DNA of 64,000 nt from Liolophura sinensis (lineage: Eukaryota; Mollusca; Polyplacophora; Chitonida; Chitonidae), in the NCBI RefSeq assembly GCF_032854445.1, contig NC_088301.1, forward strand, positions 5,121,044 through 5,185,043, read 5' to 3'. A program made the position numbers and the translations under genes. Below are positions 36,765 to 48,346 of the stretch, piece after piece; position 1 is the stretch's first letter, and each line of letters opens with the position of its first letter. Under the pieces are notes generated by a model, which was not told the origin of the DNA, ran no database searches, and was given only the letters and a program-made list of their open reading frames with translations.

Positions 36765-39090
36765 ATCTTGATAATTGTCACAACTATATGGTAGAATCAC
36801 CTTGATGAGTGTCACAACTGTATGGTAGAATCACCTTGATGAGTGTCACAACTGCATTGTGTGTGACACCTGTATGGTAGGATCACCTTGAAGAGTGCCA
36901 CAACTATGTGGTAGAATCACGTTGATGAATGTCACAACTGTATTGTGTGTCACATATGTATGGTACGATCGCCTTGAAGACCGTCACACCTGTATGGTAG
37001 AATCACCTTGATAACTGTCACAACTATATGGTATAATCCCCTCGAAGTGTGTCACAGCTTATGGTAGAATAACCTTGATGAGTGTCACAGCTGTTTGGTA
37101 AACTCACCATTATAAGTGTCACAACTGCACTATAGAATCCCCTTGATGAGTGTCACAACTGCATGGTAAAATCACTTTGACGAGTGTCACACATGTACGG
37201 TAGAATGATCTTGATGAGTGTCACAAGTTTACAGCAGAATAACCTTGATGTTGCGATCGTGTGATAGAATCGTGTGATAGAATCACCTTGGTGAATGTCA
37301 CACCTGTATGGTAGAATCACCTTGATGAGTGTCACAACTGTATGGTTGAATCCCCTTTATTAGTGTCACAACTGCATCGTAGAATCCCCTTTGTGAGTGT
37401 CACAACTGCATGGTAAAATCACTTTAATGAGTGTCACAAATTTACGGTAGAATCACCTTGATGAGTGTCACACATTTACGGTAGAATCACCTTGATGGGT
37501 GTCGCAATCGTGTGACGGAATCACCTTGGTGAATGTCACAACTGTATGGTTGAATCCCCTATATGAGTGTCACAACTGTATGGTAGAATCACCTTGATGA
37601 GTGTCACAACTGTATTGTAGACTCACCTTGATGAGTGCAACAACTTTATGGTAGGATCACTTTGATAAGTGTATTAACTGTATTGTGTGTCACAACTGTT
37701 TGGTACAATCACCTTCGTGAGTGTCACAATTGTTTGGTAGAATCCCCTTGATGAGTTTCACAATTGTATAGTAGAATCACTTTGATGAGTGTGTTAACTG
37801 TATTGTGTATCACAACTATTTGGTAGAATCCCCTTGGTGAGTGTCACAACTGTTTGGTAGAATCACCCTCATGAGAGCGACAACTGTTTGGTAGAATCAA
37901 ATTCATGGCTGTGACAACTGTTTGGTAGAATCATCTTGATGGGTATAACAACTGTTTGGTAGAATCACCCTCATGAGAGCGACAACTGTTTGGTAGAATC
38001 AAATTCATGGGTGTGACAACTGTTTGGTAGAATCATCTTGATGGGTATAACAACTGTTTGGTAGAATCACCTTGGTGAGTGTCACAACTGTTTGGTAGAA
38101 TCACCTTGATGGGTATAACAGCTGTTTGGTAGAATCACCTTCATAAGTGTGACAACTCTTTGGTAGAATCACCTTGATGGGTATAACAACTGTTCGGTAG
38201 AATCACCTTTTTGAGTGTCACAATTGTTTGGTAGAATCACCCTCATGAGAGTGACAACTGTTTGGTAGAATGACCTTCAAGAGTGTGACAACTGTTTGGT
38301 AGAATCACCTTGATGGGTATAACAACTGTTTGGTAGAATTACCTTGGTGAGTGTCACAACTGTTTGGTAGAATCACCCTCATAAGAGTGACAACTGTTTG
38401 GTAGAATCAAATTCATGGGTGTGACAACTGTTTGGTAGAATCATCTTGATGGGTATAACAACTGTTTGGTAGAATCACCTTGGTGAGTGTCACAACTGTT
38501 TGGTAGAATCACCTTGATGGGTATAACAGCTGTTTGGTAGAATCACCTTGATGGGTATAACAACTGTTTGGTAGAATCACCTTGGTGAGTGTCACAACTG
38601 TTTGGTAGAATCACCTTGATGGGTATAACAACTGTTTGGTAGAATTACCTTGGTGAGTGTCACAACTGTTTGGTAGAATCACCCTCATAAGAGTGACAAC
38701 TGTTTGGTAGAATCAAATTCATGGGTGTGACAACTGTTTGGTAGAATCATCTTGATGGGTATAACAACTGTTTGGTAGAATCACCTTGATGGGTATAACA
38801 ACTGTTTGGTAGAATCACCTTGATGGGTATAACAGCTGTTTGGTAGAATCACCTTGATGGGTATAACAACTGTTTGGTAGAATCACCTTGGTGAGTGTCA
38901 CAACTCTTTGGTAGAATCACCTTGATGGGTATCACAACTGTTTGGTACAATCACCTTGGTGAGTGTCACAATTGTTTGGTAGAATCACCCTCATGAGGGT
39001 GACAACTCTTTGGTAGAATCACCTTCAAGAGTGTGACAACTGTTTGGTAGAATCACCTTGATGGGTATAACAACTGTTTGGTAGAATCGC
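36765..39090. repeat. 34-bp minisatellite, about 2.3 kb, with higher-order organisation
   Basis: Close to 68 copies of a 34-bp unit such as TTTGGTAGAATCACCTTGAT then GGGTATAACAACTG. The left third (36765-37600) uses variants with TATGGTAGAATC and GAGTGTCACAACTG and is more irregular. From about 37700 rightward the units are more uniform. Unit variants alternate in blocks (GGGTATAACAACTG, GAGTGTCACAACTG, AAATTCATGGGTGTGAC, CCCTCATAAGAGTGAC). A four-unit block recurs at about 37850, 38350 and 38650. No long frame results because 34 is not a multiple of 3. Confidence 0.93.
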
Positions 39091-40736
39091 CTTATTAAGT
39101 GACCCGAATGCATTCATGAATGTAAGAATCGTCTTCATTACTGTCATTTTACGTACTTTACGTACTGCATAGATTTATTCCCTAAACACAATTTGAAAAT
39201 GTGCTATACACATGAATGCAATTGCAGTTGGTCAATTGTATTTCCTTAAATTAGAACACATTTTCATGATGCGTGAAAATGAGAATAGAAACAAATGGCG
39301 GAACTAGAAATAACATGTTTTTGGTGTAACTTTGCGTTTTAGATGTATGTTCTTGTCAGTATTCATTGCTGGGATGTGTCTAAGCCCCTGTCTTTATGCA
39401 TGTAGGTCAGTGCTAACGTGTGATTAGGGGATACCTGTCCTATTTGCGCACCAGGGTGGAGTTAATGAAAGAACGAGTGGGTGGTTGTCACAGTGTAATA
39501 TCTGTTACAATAAGTCTTTATTGCCACGGTAAGGCCAGACAGGCTTACACATAGCCCTGAAATGATGTTGCATCAATTTCCTCGCTGAAAACATGCTAAC
39601 GGGATCAGTAGCCTGTACTATATTCATCTAAATATAATGGAAGGAATCTCTGTATGTCTGCCCTTTGAGTTCTTGTAGATAGATTAAACCGACCGACTTC
39701 ATACTTGCTGGGCGACGGCCTAAGGGAAGTGACGTGTCGAGTATTTCGAAATATGACATCCCAATTCTTTCAATTTTATACATGCCTACTAAAATATAGA
39801 AGTAATGACATACTCAACTTGATGCAGATGTGGATTATTTTCAATAGGCATTGCACCGCTAATGTTGTTAAGCGTTACACAAGTCCGACTAATATGTTGT
39901 TCTGTTGATACTTCATTTGCGGTAGCACTTTAGCGGCATGGACTCGCTTTGCCACATGAAGCCACAGTATATGTACACACATACAAAAAATGCTAAGCAC
40001 GAAGTATAAACCTAAGCATACATACATACATGTTACCTCCGTGCATTCAAATGCCCTCCACCCATATACCTGATCTCCGTGGTATAAATGATTCTTGTAA
40101 CATTGATACGGTAAATAAGATCTTTCCCAGATGTGTAGGTTTGTGTGTTTCCGTATTACGACGTGTTTTACTGTATACTTGTATATTTCTTTTTTTGGGG
40201 GGGGGGGGGGGGGTAATGTCGTGCTGGAGGATGTTAAATTTCACGACGCCGGTTAGGTTCATAACACCTGTCGAGGGACTCGCTATATACCACACAATTC
40301 TAATCAAGAGCACTGCGCTGAAATTAGCGCTAATGATGTATATACGTGTGTCACATTAGCTTGGAAAAGCCACCAAAAAATCGTAGTCAATTCATTTGGA
40401 AATCATGCTCTGTGTATAGCAGTAAGCTTTGAGGCATTGGAGAAACATTGTCCGTGTGCCAAAACGACGTTACTATGGCAACATGCTATAAGTTGTGCCA
40501 GTTTTGTTCTGATAATGCTTTTATGTAGATTCATCGATCTATTTTGCCCAGTTTTGCTATTTCTGCGAATTCTCGGGGAATATAGTCTAGTTTAAGGAGT
40601 TCTTCTTGGAGACAACATCTTTAGCAAAGGAAAATCCCACTACAAATCCCTACAACAGAAGGCTGTACCGGCTCTGCCTCATCTTTATAACGGCAAGAAG
40701 TCATAGGTGAAATGAAGTGTCGTATACAGCCCATCA
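39091..40736. other. Intergenic sequence; G homopolymer and a SINE-like scrap
   Basis: A 17-base G run lies at 40197-40213 after a T run. GCACTTTAGCGGCATGGACT near 39926-39945 resembles GCACTTTGACGGCATGGTTT near 50490-50509, suggesting fragments of one dispersed repeat. No gene was seen. Confidence 0.45.
40197..40213. repeat. G17 homopolymer
   Basis: Seventeen consecutive G preceded by seven T. The tract could form a G-quadruplex, and its length is likely to be unstable or mis-assembled. Confidence 0.85.
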
Positions 40737-40990
40737 TAAGTAGACGCCGGTGTCGCCTACATCCCATCACAAACAGACGACGGTGTCGCCAACAGCCCAT
40801 CAAAAGCAGACGACGGTGTCGCTTACAGCCCATCAAAAACAGATGACGGTGTTGCCAACAACCCATCACAAGCAGACGACGGTGTCGCCTACAGCCCATC
40901 AAAAACAGATGATGGTCTCGCCCACAACACAGCACAAACAGACGACGATGTCGCCTACATCCCATCGCAAACAGACGACGGTGTACCTGT
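40737..40990. repeat. 33-bp minisatellite (CAGACGACGGTGTCGCC core)
   Basis: About 7.5 copies of a 33-bp unit, CAGACGACGGTGTCGCCTAC then AGCCCATCACAAA. The unit is a multiple of 3 and keeps a plus frame (QKQTTVSPTAH) and a minus frame (MGCRRHRRLFV) open through the array. Both are judged repeat artefacts. Confidence 0.9.
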
Positions 40991-42613
40991 TCTGCAACTC
41001 TCCAGCAAGCTATTGTCACAGGTTAAATTTCGCGCTCAACACTCCTGTGTATATTGATTATATATGAGTAAATCATCTTTCTTTTTATTGAGATACCAGT
41101 GTCAATGTGAAAACATACGATATAATTTTTTTTATATAATTAGTTGCTTATGCAAGCTCTTCTTCAATGAGTCGTTTTAATTCTTTTTGCATCTTACTCA
41201 TGACTACTCAGAGCTCAATTAATACAATGCCATGAGCTATCATAATAATACTTTGATTGTCGAAAATGTCAATGAGAAGATGAAGAGAAGATTATTCAAT
41301 ATGAATAATAATTTAATTATTGCATTTTAATTCAGCACATTGCCTTCTTGGGTTTGTTGCAAAAATTAGCTTTGGGTGTCGTGGCCGATTAGTTAGGATT
41401 AAAACAGATACGGCCTCTCCTGTGCATTCACTAACAGCAATGGTGGGGAAAGGTAACGTAAAATAAAGGGGATTTCAGCTATCACCAATGTGCTTTTTGT
41501 TTATTGAGTATAAAGACATTTGTAACAACTTCTACAACTAAGTAGACTATGGCTCCATAGTTGGTGGTCAACACAGGTGTTTTCTGACAAGAATAAAAAC
41601 TAGGTCTACATTCGACACACATTGTATGGTCACTACTTGTATAGAGTGGAAAATGTTAAATAGCAGACCAGTTCTACATCTACAAGGGTCGGCAAAAAGG
41701 CGGTACAGCAAAGAAAACACTGCAAACATTATTTTGACTTCAGATTCGCAAATGCTTTGTTCAAACAGGCATCTAATTCACATGCCAACTATTTGAGGTT
41801 GATCCATCAACGAACTTGACGGAATTGCATTCTGGATACATGACAATCGTCGATGATGTATAGAGGTGTGTGACATCAGATCAGTCATTAAACTTATAAC
41901 GAGTTTTGCATGACACAATGGCAGTGTTTGGTCGGTTTTGGTAAACTGTCAAGTGACATATTAAATAATGAATTAGTACTATTCGTTTTACTGGTACTAA
42001 TTTGCTATACTGTTTAAGCATCTAAATAAACAGTTAGAACTAAGGTAAACTGAAAAGAGACCGGATAATACCGTTAACGACTTTCCAACTTTTATACTGT
42101 CGTTGCTGGACTGGTTGTATTCTCTATGACGTAATGTTATATATTCTGTTGGTTTCAAAGAAGACTGGTGCCTTCATTTATAAGGCACTATCAGTTGTCC
42201 AGTAGGATATCCAGTACTATTAATTGCCTAGTAACTTTAAACCAGGACACGATTGTTCAAAACTGTTTGAAGACTTAACCCAGGTTAAGCCAAGTGTTCA
42301 ATTTTGTAGCTCAATAATAATTGTATAATTGTACATTAAACATGACCTAAATCTGCCGCTGTTATATTTTGACTTTGGACAACAGTAATGGCTGCTGAAA
42401 TTGGCGTAAATTCTAAATATAAAATATGGCTTAATTCCAGTAACAGCTAATACACTTTCGAACAACTGGGCCCAGAACATTAATTCTTTCCAGCACAGGC
42501 ATTTTGCCCAGCACATTAATTTTTTTGAACATCGTTTCTCGTCTGGTATGCTATGTTATCCAGTGAGGATCTCGTGCGATCATTTGTCCGCTGGTCTCAG
42601 CTGTCCTGGATGG
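40991..42613. other. Intergenic sequence without recognisable genes
   Basis: AT-rich. A scrap resembling a tRNA-type A box (GTGGCCGATTAGTTAGGATT, about 41381-41400) has no matching B box. Confidence 0.45.
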
Positions 42614-42743
42614 AATTTATTCATTTATTTTATTGGTGTTTTACGCCGTACTCATAAATATTTCACTTACACGACGGCGGCCAGCCTTGTGGTGGGAGGA
42701 AACTTCGCGCAGCCCGGGGGAAACCCACGACCATCCGCAGGTT
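42614..42743 (-). mobile_element. 5'-truncated SINE with 10-bp target-site duplication
   Basis: On the plus strand the sequence reads TTTATTTTATTGGTGTTTTA, CGCCGTACTCATAAATATTT, ACGACGGCGGCCAGCC, GGGAGGAAAC, CCCGGGGGAAACCCACGACC, then stops. This is the reverse complement of the 3' half of the family at 25697-25968. TCCTGGATGG flanks it at 42604-42613 and 42744-42753, so it inserted as a truncated copy rather than being eroded later. The polymerase III head is missing. Confidence 0.85.
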
Positions 42744-43079
42744 TCCTGGATGGTAACATGCCTATTAAATTAACAGAATGTTAATTTGGAATACGAGTAT
42801 ATAATTTGTCAACATTGTGCGTTAACAATCGATTACTGGTCGGATAAAATGTCCGTATCTTTTCAATCTCTCGTATACAAGAACAAATATGAACCAGGAA
42901 AGCGGACGGGCGGAAGGGGGAGATGCTGAAGTATTTCCCTCTATATTTCTGTTTACCTTACAATCTGAACAGTCACAGCTTAAGCAAAGTAAAGCTAATC
43001 TGGTCAACCAACAAAAAAGGCCAATGGCGATGTACAAAATCAAGGGCAGTGTTTCCTCTAACTTAATCTAAATAGACGT

Positions 43080-43825
43080 TTCTGAGCGGACAGAAAGCAG
43101 AGTTAGTCTTTCTTTTAATCACATGGGGCGTTTGTTAGCAGTACTTCAATATAAATGGAGGTTTTTGAACAGACAGAAATCAGAGCTAGATAATCCCTTA
43201 ATCACATGGGGCGGTTGTTAGCAGTACTCCAATCTAAAGGGAGGTTTTTGAGCGGACAGAAATCAGAGCTAGACTTTCTTTTAAACACACGGGGCTTTTG
43301 TTAGCAGTAGTTCAATCTAAACGGAGGTTTTTGGGCGGACAGAAATCAAAGCTAGACTTTCTTTCAATCACACGGGGCGTTTGTTAGCAGTACTCAAACC
43401 TAAATGAAGGCCTTTGAGCGGACAGAAATCAGAGCTAGGCTTTTCTTGAATTACATGAGGCGCTTCTTAGCAGTACTCCAATCTAAACGGAGTATATTGA
43501 GCGGACAGAAATCAGAGCTAGACTTTCTTTTAATCACATGGGGCGTTTTTTTTAGCAGTAGTCCAATCTAACCGGAGGTTTCTGAGAGGACAGAAATCAG
43601 AGCTAGACTTTCCTTTAATCACACGGGGCGTTTGTTAGCAGCAGTCCAATCTAAATGGAGGTTTTTGAGCGGACAGAAATCAAAGCTAGACTTTCCTTTT
43701 ATATCATCAGGCGTTTCTTGGCAGTACTCCAATCTAAATGGAGGATTTTGAGCGGACAGAAATCAGAGCTAGGCTTTCCTTTAATCATATTAGGCGTTTG
43801 TCAGCAGTACTCCAGCCAGCCTTCC
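43080..43825. repeat. 83-bp tandem repeat, about 9 copies
   Basis: Each unit carries GGACAGAAATCAGAGCTAGA, CTTTCTTTTAATCACA, GGGGCGTTTGTTAGCAGTAC and CCAATCTAAATGGAGGTTTT. Nine copies of the GACAGAA motif occur at a regular spacing of about 83 bp from 43088 to 43756. Divergence between copies is moderate. The short open frames within it are artefacts. Confidence 0.9.
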
Positions 43826-45409
43826 GTATCAGTTTGTTCAGACAAGAATTCACACAAAAAGGGCACTGGCCGTACGAGAACTTGATTAGAATACTAGTAT
43901 TACCACGATTAGTTCAAGTCATCAACGGTCCTCCATCATGACACTGAGAAATTTAACGATAAGTTGAATATACACATCGTCTTCTATGGAAAGCACAATA
44001 CATTCAAATGTAAGATCATCATTTAACCTATTGTATTTAAGCAACGTTACACAAACTAGAAGTCACTGTAGGGAGCTAACACTGGGGGCTTTTTACTTCC
44101 GAAGAGCACCTTAGTTTATTTGCTTCACAAGCTCGATCATTCCTCTCAGTGACACTAATAGCATGTGTTCGACTGCCCGAAGGCTTATGATCCAATAAGT
44201 TTCCGACGTTTGGCTGTGGTTGAACCAATATTACCGATAAGAAAATTGGACCATTTGTCACACTGGGACAGTAATTATAGATAGCAAATAATGTACAAGC
44301 GCCAGGTCTCTTGAGAACTTGAATCGATGGATTTTGGTCAGACTGTATATATCTGGATAATATTGATGAGGTTAAACACTGGCCTGGCTTCTTTCCAAAT
44401 GGTGCCGAATGCAGAAGCATCCCGCTACAGGGGACGCAAATGTAGTTAACTGTACAAATTGGCAAACTGTTTACAGGGTCATGATTGTTACAAAGTGGTT
44501 GTTTCTAAGATCTGAAGACCACTTAATGCTAGTCCGTATACATAATGTACAGGCATGACAGCCTTAAAGGTATTTCCCACAACATCACATTGATGTTTAC
44601 AAGATTATAAAACCATTTACTTTGGTTTTGTTTCGGCCATGTATACGAATTGTTACTTCACGCGATGAGATTCTTAAAAGTCTCATTTGAGTATAACGAT
44701 AAGATGCCATATTTAAGCCTACACGTGATCATGATCTTCCAAACAGTAATCGACAATCCGCTCTGATGTTGTTAATATAAATGGTCACATGCATGATTTA
44801 ACTGATGTCAAAATGATATTTTCTAGTGCAAGAGGGCAACACCGTATCAATTTGTAGAGTTCAAATCCTGACGTAAATATTAGCTAACTCTGATTGATAA
44901 ATTGAAAATATACAGGTATGACGTAAACTGATTCCTTGTTACATGATTTAAAGTCTCAAAAACCTTTCACCTTGCTACCTTTAGTCCGAAGACTCAAGGA
45001 AAAGTATATGTATTACGTACAAATATATCAGCCACGATGACCTATGGTGGGCTTTGTAACAGAAGAACAGTTTATAAAACACCATTCGCTGCATCCATGG
45101 TCGAAATGATTGACCGCAGTGAAGAATATTTCACTCATGTTTCAGTCGTGTGGCATTTTCGCCAGAAAACATGATACAATTCTGTATCAAACTCGCAGAG
45201 ACGGGGTAACTTATAACATCAAGTCTACGGAAATAAAAACAAGCACAAACTCTCTTAAGACGAAGACGTCTTAAGGTAAACTTGATACATTATGTACAAA
45301 CAGACATGAAGTAAATACATTGTGACGAGCTGAGGCGTCATGTCTGGTAGTCACGGCATTAGGTCTCAGTGAAACAGCGCTTTAAAAATGTTTGCACAGA
45401 GATTGGAGA
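43826..45409. other. Intergenic sequence without recognisable genes
   Basis: The minus frame at 44076-44465 (129 codons) has no family motif and no convincing start or splice context. Nothing else was seen. Confidence 0.45.
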
Positions 45410-45633
45410 TTTATTTATTTATTTATTTGACTGGTGCTTCACGGTGTGCTCAAGAATATTCCAATTATACAACAGCGGCCAGCGTTATGGTGGGAGGAGG
45501 TTGCTGGCTGACCTTCCTATACGTACGACCAAAGAGGAGGCCAGCACGAACACAGTGACCGCATTAGTTAGAGGCTGCTGAGTCATTGTGGTGCGCTAGC
45601 GCGCTAACCACCAGGCCAAGGCCTGCTACACGA
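45410..45633 (-). mobile_element. SINE copy, minus orientation, nearly full length but diverged
   Basis: A (ATTT)n tail is followed by CTCAAGAATATTCCAATTAT, CAGCGGCCAGCGTTATGGTG, a deletion of the CCCGGG region, GACCGCATTAGTTAGAGGC and GCGCTAGCGCGCTAACCACC. This is the reverse complement of the SINE at 25697-25968. No target-site duplication was recognised, and the B-box region is degraded. Confidence 0.8.
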
Positions 45634-47841
45634 GGAAGCCATCGTGGTATAAGCGAATTTTTGATGAAAGCGATGATAAAGCTTAAGCAAAAGAACAAAC
45701 AAATACACATTTACATTTCTGATAACAGCTACGTTAGAAATGACAACAGAGCCGGTTTTGTGTTTACCGTCGGAGTTAACCACACATGATTACATCAAGA
45801 ATGCCCCTTCTTTACTCCGTGATTTTGGCTATCTCTGTTGTAAAATCGTTAATGCGTACCCGGGGAGTCATTATTACCTCGATATGGCGGCACCGGAGCC
45901 GGGATGACTGGTGCGGCAATCGCTAACACCTCGGATATAAACGCGAAAGGGACAGTTTTAACGGCTTATGCAGCTGATTGCAACTGTACAGCAAGTTTGA
46001 TGCAGCTGTAGAAGATGGGCTCGTGTGTGTGTAGCATTAAAAGATGTGTTCGGCGTTAGAGAGGCCCGGCTGGATTTCTGGGACAGAGTTACTGGTGCCG
46101 AATGATTCAATCCATGTCTATTATCGACCCGTTCCCGTCTATCTGGCAAAATCAAAGGAAGTAAGGAAGGGGGGAAATGAAGAAAGGAATTGAACAATTC
46201 CGCACAACACGCACGCGACTTGTCCGTGTAATGTCCGTGTAACCCAGCTATAGCAGTGACCACTCACTTCGGTCAGGCTTACCAAGTCAGAATATGTGTT
46301 AGTATACCGAAGCACACAAAAGAAGCTTTCTATCATGTAATTATGTACATTTTAAAAACTATACTGAGAGAGTGAGTACTTGATACAAGATCAAACGCTT
46401 GCATATGTTTCCGAACATCTGATGGGTCTATGCATTTAATTTCAACATTAAATATTAATGTTAGCTGTTGTTAGCTGTAGGCTAGTATACAGGACCCATT
46501 TGTTCGAATATGCATTAGCTAACACTGATATTAAGTCATATTTTATAATTTATATATTAGCCCAACTAAGCAATCAATGCAGTTGTTCAAATCTATAAGA
46601 TAAGAGTAGCAGTTTTACTTCATGTTTAATATACGGTTAAGCAATGATTTTTGGGCTAAGTACTAAACCGAAGGCTTGGCTTAAAGTTAAATCTGGTATT
46701 AAGTTTTGAAAACAGTTTCGAACAACCAGGCCTTCTATATGGGAAGAAGTGGTGTACACCTGTTTTATACACATGCAGATCATTGTCTAACGATCTCATA
46801 AATTTCATAGTGAAAGGTATGGTTTAATACATAAACCAGATTTAATGTGTGTATACAAATGAGAACGTTGTTGTACACAGGATAAAAGGTAAATGTGTTT
46901 ATATAAATGAAAACACTTTGTAATATGACAAAAGTAAAGGTGTGTGTACAAAAGACAATCACTAACACTTGATAAAAGCTTAATATGTGTATATGACTGA
47001 AGAACTGCTGACGTCTAGACACACGTTTTTGTGATATTCACATTTTGGTGGCGAAAAAACGCAACATTTTGAACACGAGATAGATTGGGTCGTGTGAATC
47101 AAAGTTAATTTAAATTCGGTAAGCAATCTGCTTATGCCGTAGACTGTATATGTTCAGCAGTAATGTTAACTCTGAATGGCGTCGCTTCTTCTGCTCTTGT
47201 GCTCAAAGTGTTAATGCCACGAAAACACATGAGGCGATGCTAAGCACATGTGTGACGTATGATCCACAGTATACATATAGTATATATGTGTATACAAAAT
47301 GAAAACCCTCTGTCACGTGATAACAATATATAAAATTAGAATCTTCTTCAACACAGTTAAATATGTGCGGAAGATGCAGTTTACAATCTTACACGCCTGC
47401 TCGACATGCGCCACGTAAATAAACCAGTGTTCCGCAAAACCTAGGTCATTACGACATGAGTTAAGTGAATTGTCACCTGACAGGCACCTTGTAGTCAGCA
47501 CGCTCGCGCAGGTAATCACGATTACTATAATGATTAGAAATCCGCCCTATACAGGTGTACCCATATGTCGACACACATGGACACTGGCAGTCCTTGCCCT
47601 TCATGTTTATTTAATATAACTTACGTTGATGAACTACTATTCTCATTACCCCGTACACACCGAAACAGAGAATGAATTCATTTCACACGTGCTGCTTTAA
47701 AACGTATGCATAGGTATATATTGGTTTCTAATGCACCTGCAAGCACCCAGATTTAAATATAAATGTATAATGACACTCGTGTCACAATGGGCAAAGCAGT
47801 TTGATGGGGTATAACACTCACTAATGAAGCTTGGTACCATG
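45634..47841. other. Intergenic sequence; small CpG-richer block near 45.85-46.1 kb
   Basis: A short stretch (about 45850-46130) is richer in CpG than its surroundings (GATATGGCGGCACCGGAGCC, GTGCGGCAATCGC). It could be regulatory or a remnant exon, but neither can be shown. The rest is AT-rich with VYTYNL-like chance frames. Confidence 0.35.
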
Positions 47842-47958
47842 CCTATTTATTTATTAATTTATTTCATTGTTGTTATTTGTTTTACGCCTAACTCTGGAAT
47901 TTTTCAGTTAAACGATAAGAACCAATTTCATGGGCGGGAGTAGTAAACCACTGACCTA
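47842..47958 (-). mobile_element. Decayed SINE tail fragment
   Basis: TTTATTTATTAATTTATTTC, TTTTACGCCTAACTCTGGAA, TTTTTCAGTTAAACGATAAG and GGCGGGAGTAGTAAACCACT follow the 3' part of the same SINE family in minus orientation with many changes. Confidence 0.55.
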
Positions 47959-48220
47959 AGGATGAATTTCCCCACATGCAACGTACAGATATCATGACTT
48001 TATAGATATAGCAGGATCCTATAAAATGAGGTTTTTGATTCATGACTTCTCTAAATTTATGGATGATGGATATAATAAGATGCTGAACTAAGATCTTTGG
48101 CTTTTTTGCCACACTAAATGTCTGGATGAAGCCTTCCTAAACTCGTATGGTGCAGAGTTTAATTATGAAATCAGAGAGAAGATCGCTTGCATAAAACACC
48201 GTGAGTAAACAGGAAAATTG

Positions 48221-48276
48221 GCTATATGCCCAGGTGTAGGCTTACGCCTGCTATATGTCCAGGTGTAGGCTTACCT
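48221..48276. repeat. 29-bp direct duplication
   Basis: GCTATATGCCCAGGTGTAGG then CTTACGCCT is followed at once by GCTATATGTCCAGGTGTAGG then CTTACCTG. Confidence 0.85.
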
Positions 48277-48346
48277 GAGATTCAAACTCAACTGATGCCG
48301 CAACACTGACGGCGATTCTGTCAGTTGGCTATGTCCACGCGCCTCC
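48262..48346 (-). mobile_element. tRNA-like SINE head of another family, decayed
   Basis: Read on the minus strand: GGAGGCGCGTGGACATAGCC with an A-box-like region (48320-48337), and a B-box-like GAGTTTGAATCTC (48277-48289), about 45 bases apart as in tRNA-derived promoters. It cannot fold into a sound tRNA cloverleaf by eye, so it is called a SINE head rather than a tRNA gene. Confidence 0.35.

Noticed and set aside
36765-39090. CRISPR-like appearance of short regular repeats.
   Set aside because: Units are contiguous with no unique spacers, no cas genes, and the setting is eukaryotic; it is a minisatellite.
40621-41067. Arg/His-rich minus frame (132 codons) and Gln/Thr-rich plus frame.
   Set aside because: Product of a 33-bp tandem array, open on both strands.
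41379-41470. tRNA-like A box GTGGCCGATTAGTTAGG.
   Set aside because: No B box or cloverleaf follows; treated as chance or a SINE scrap.
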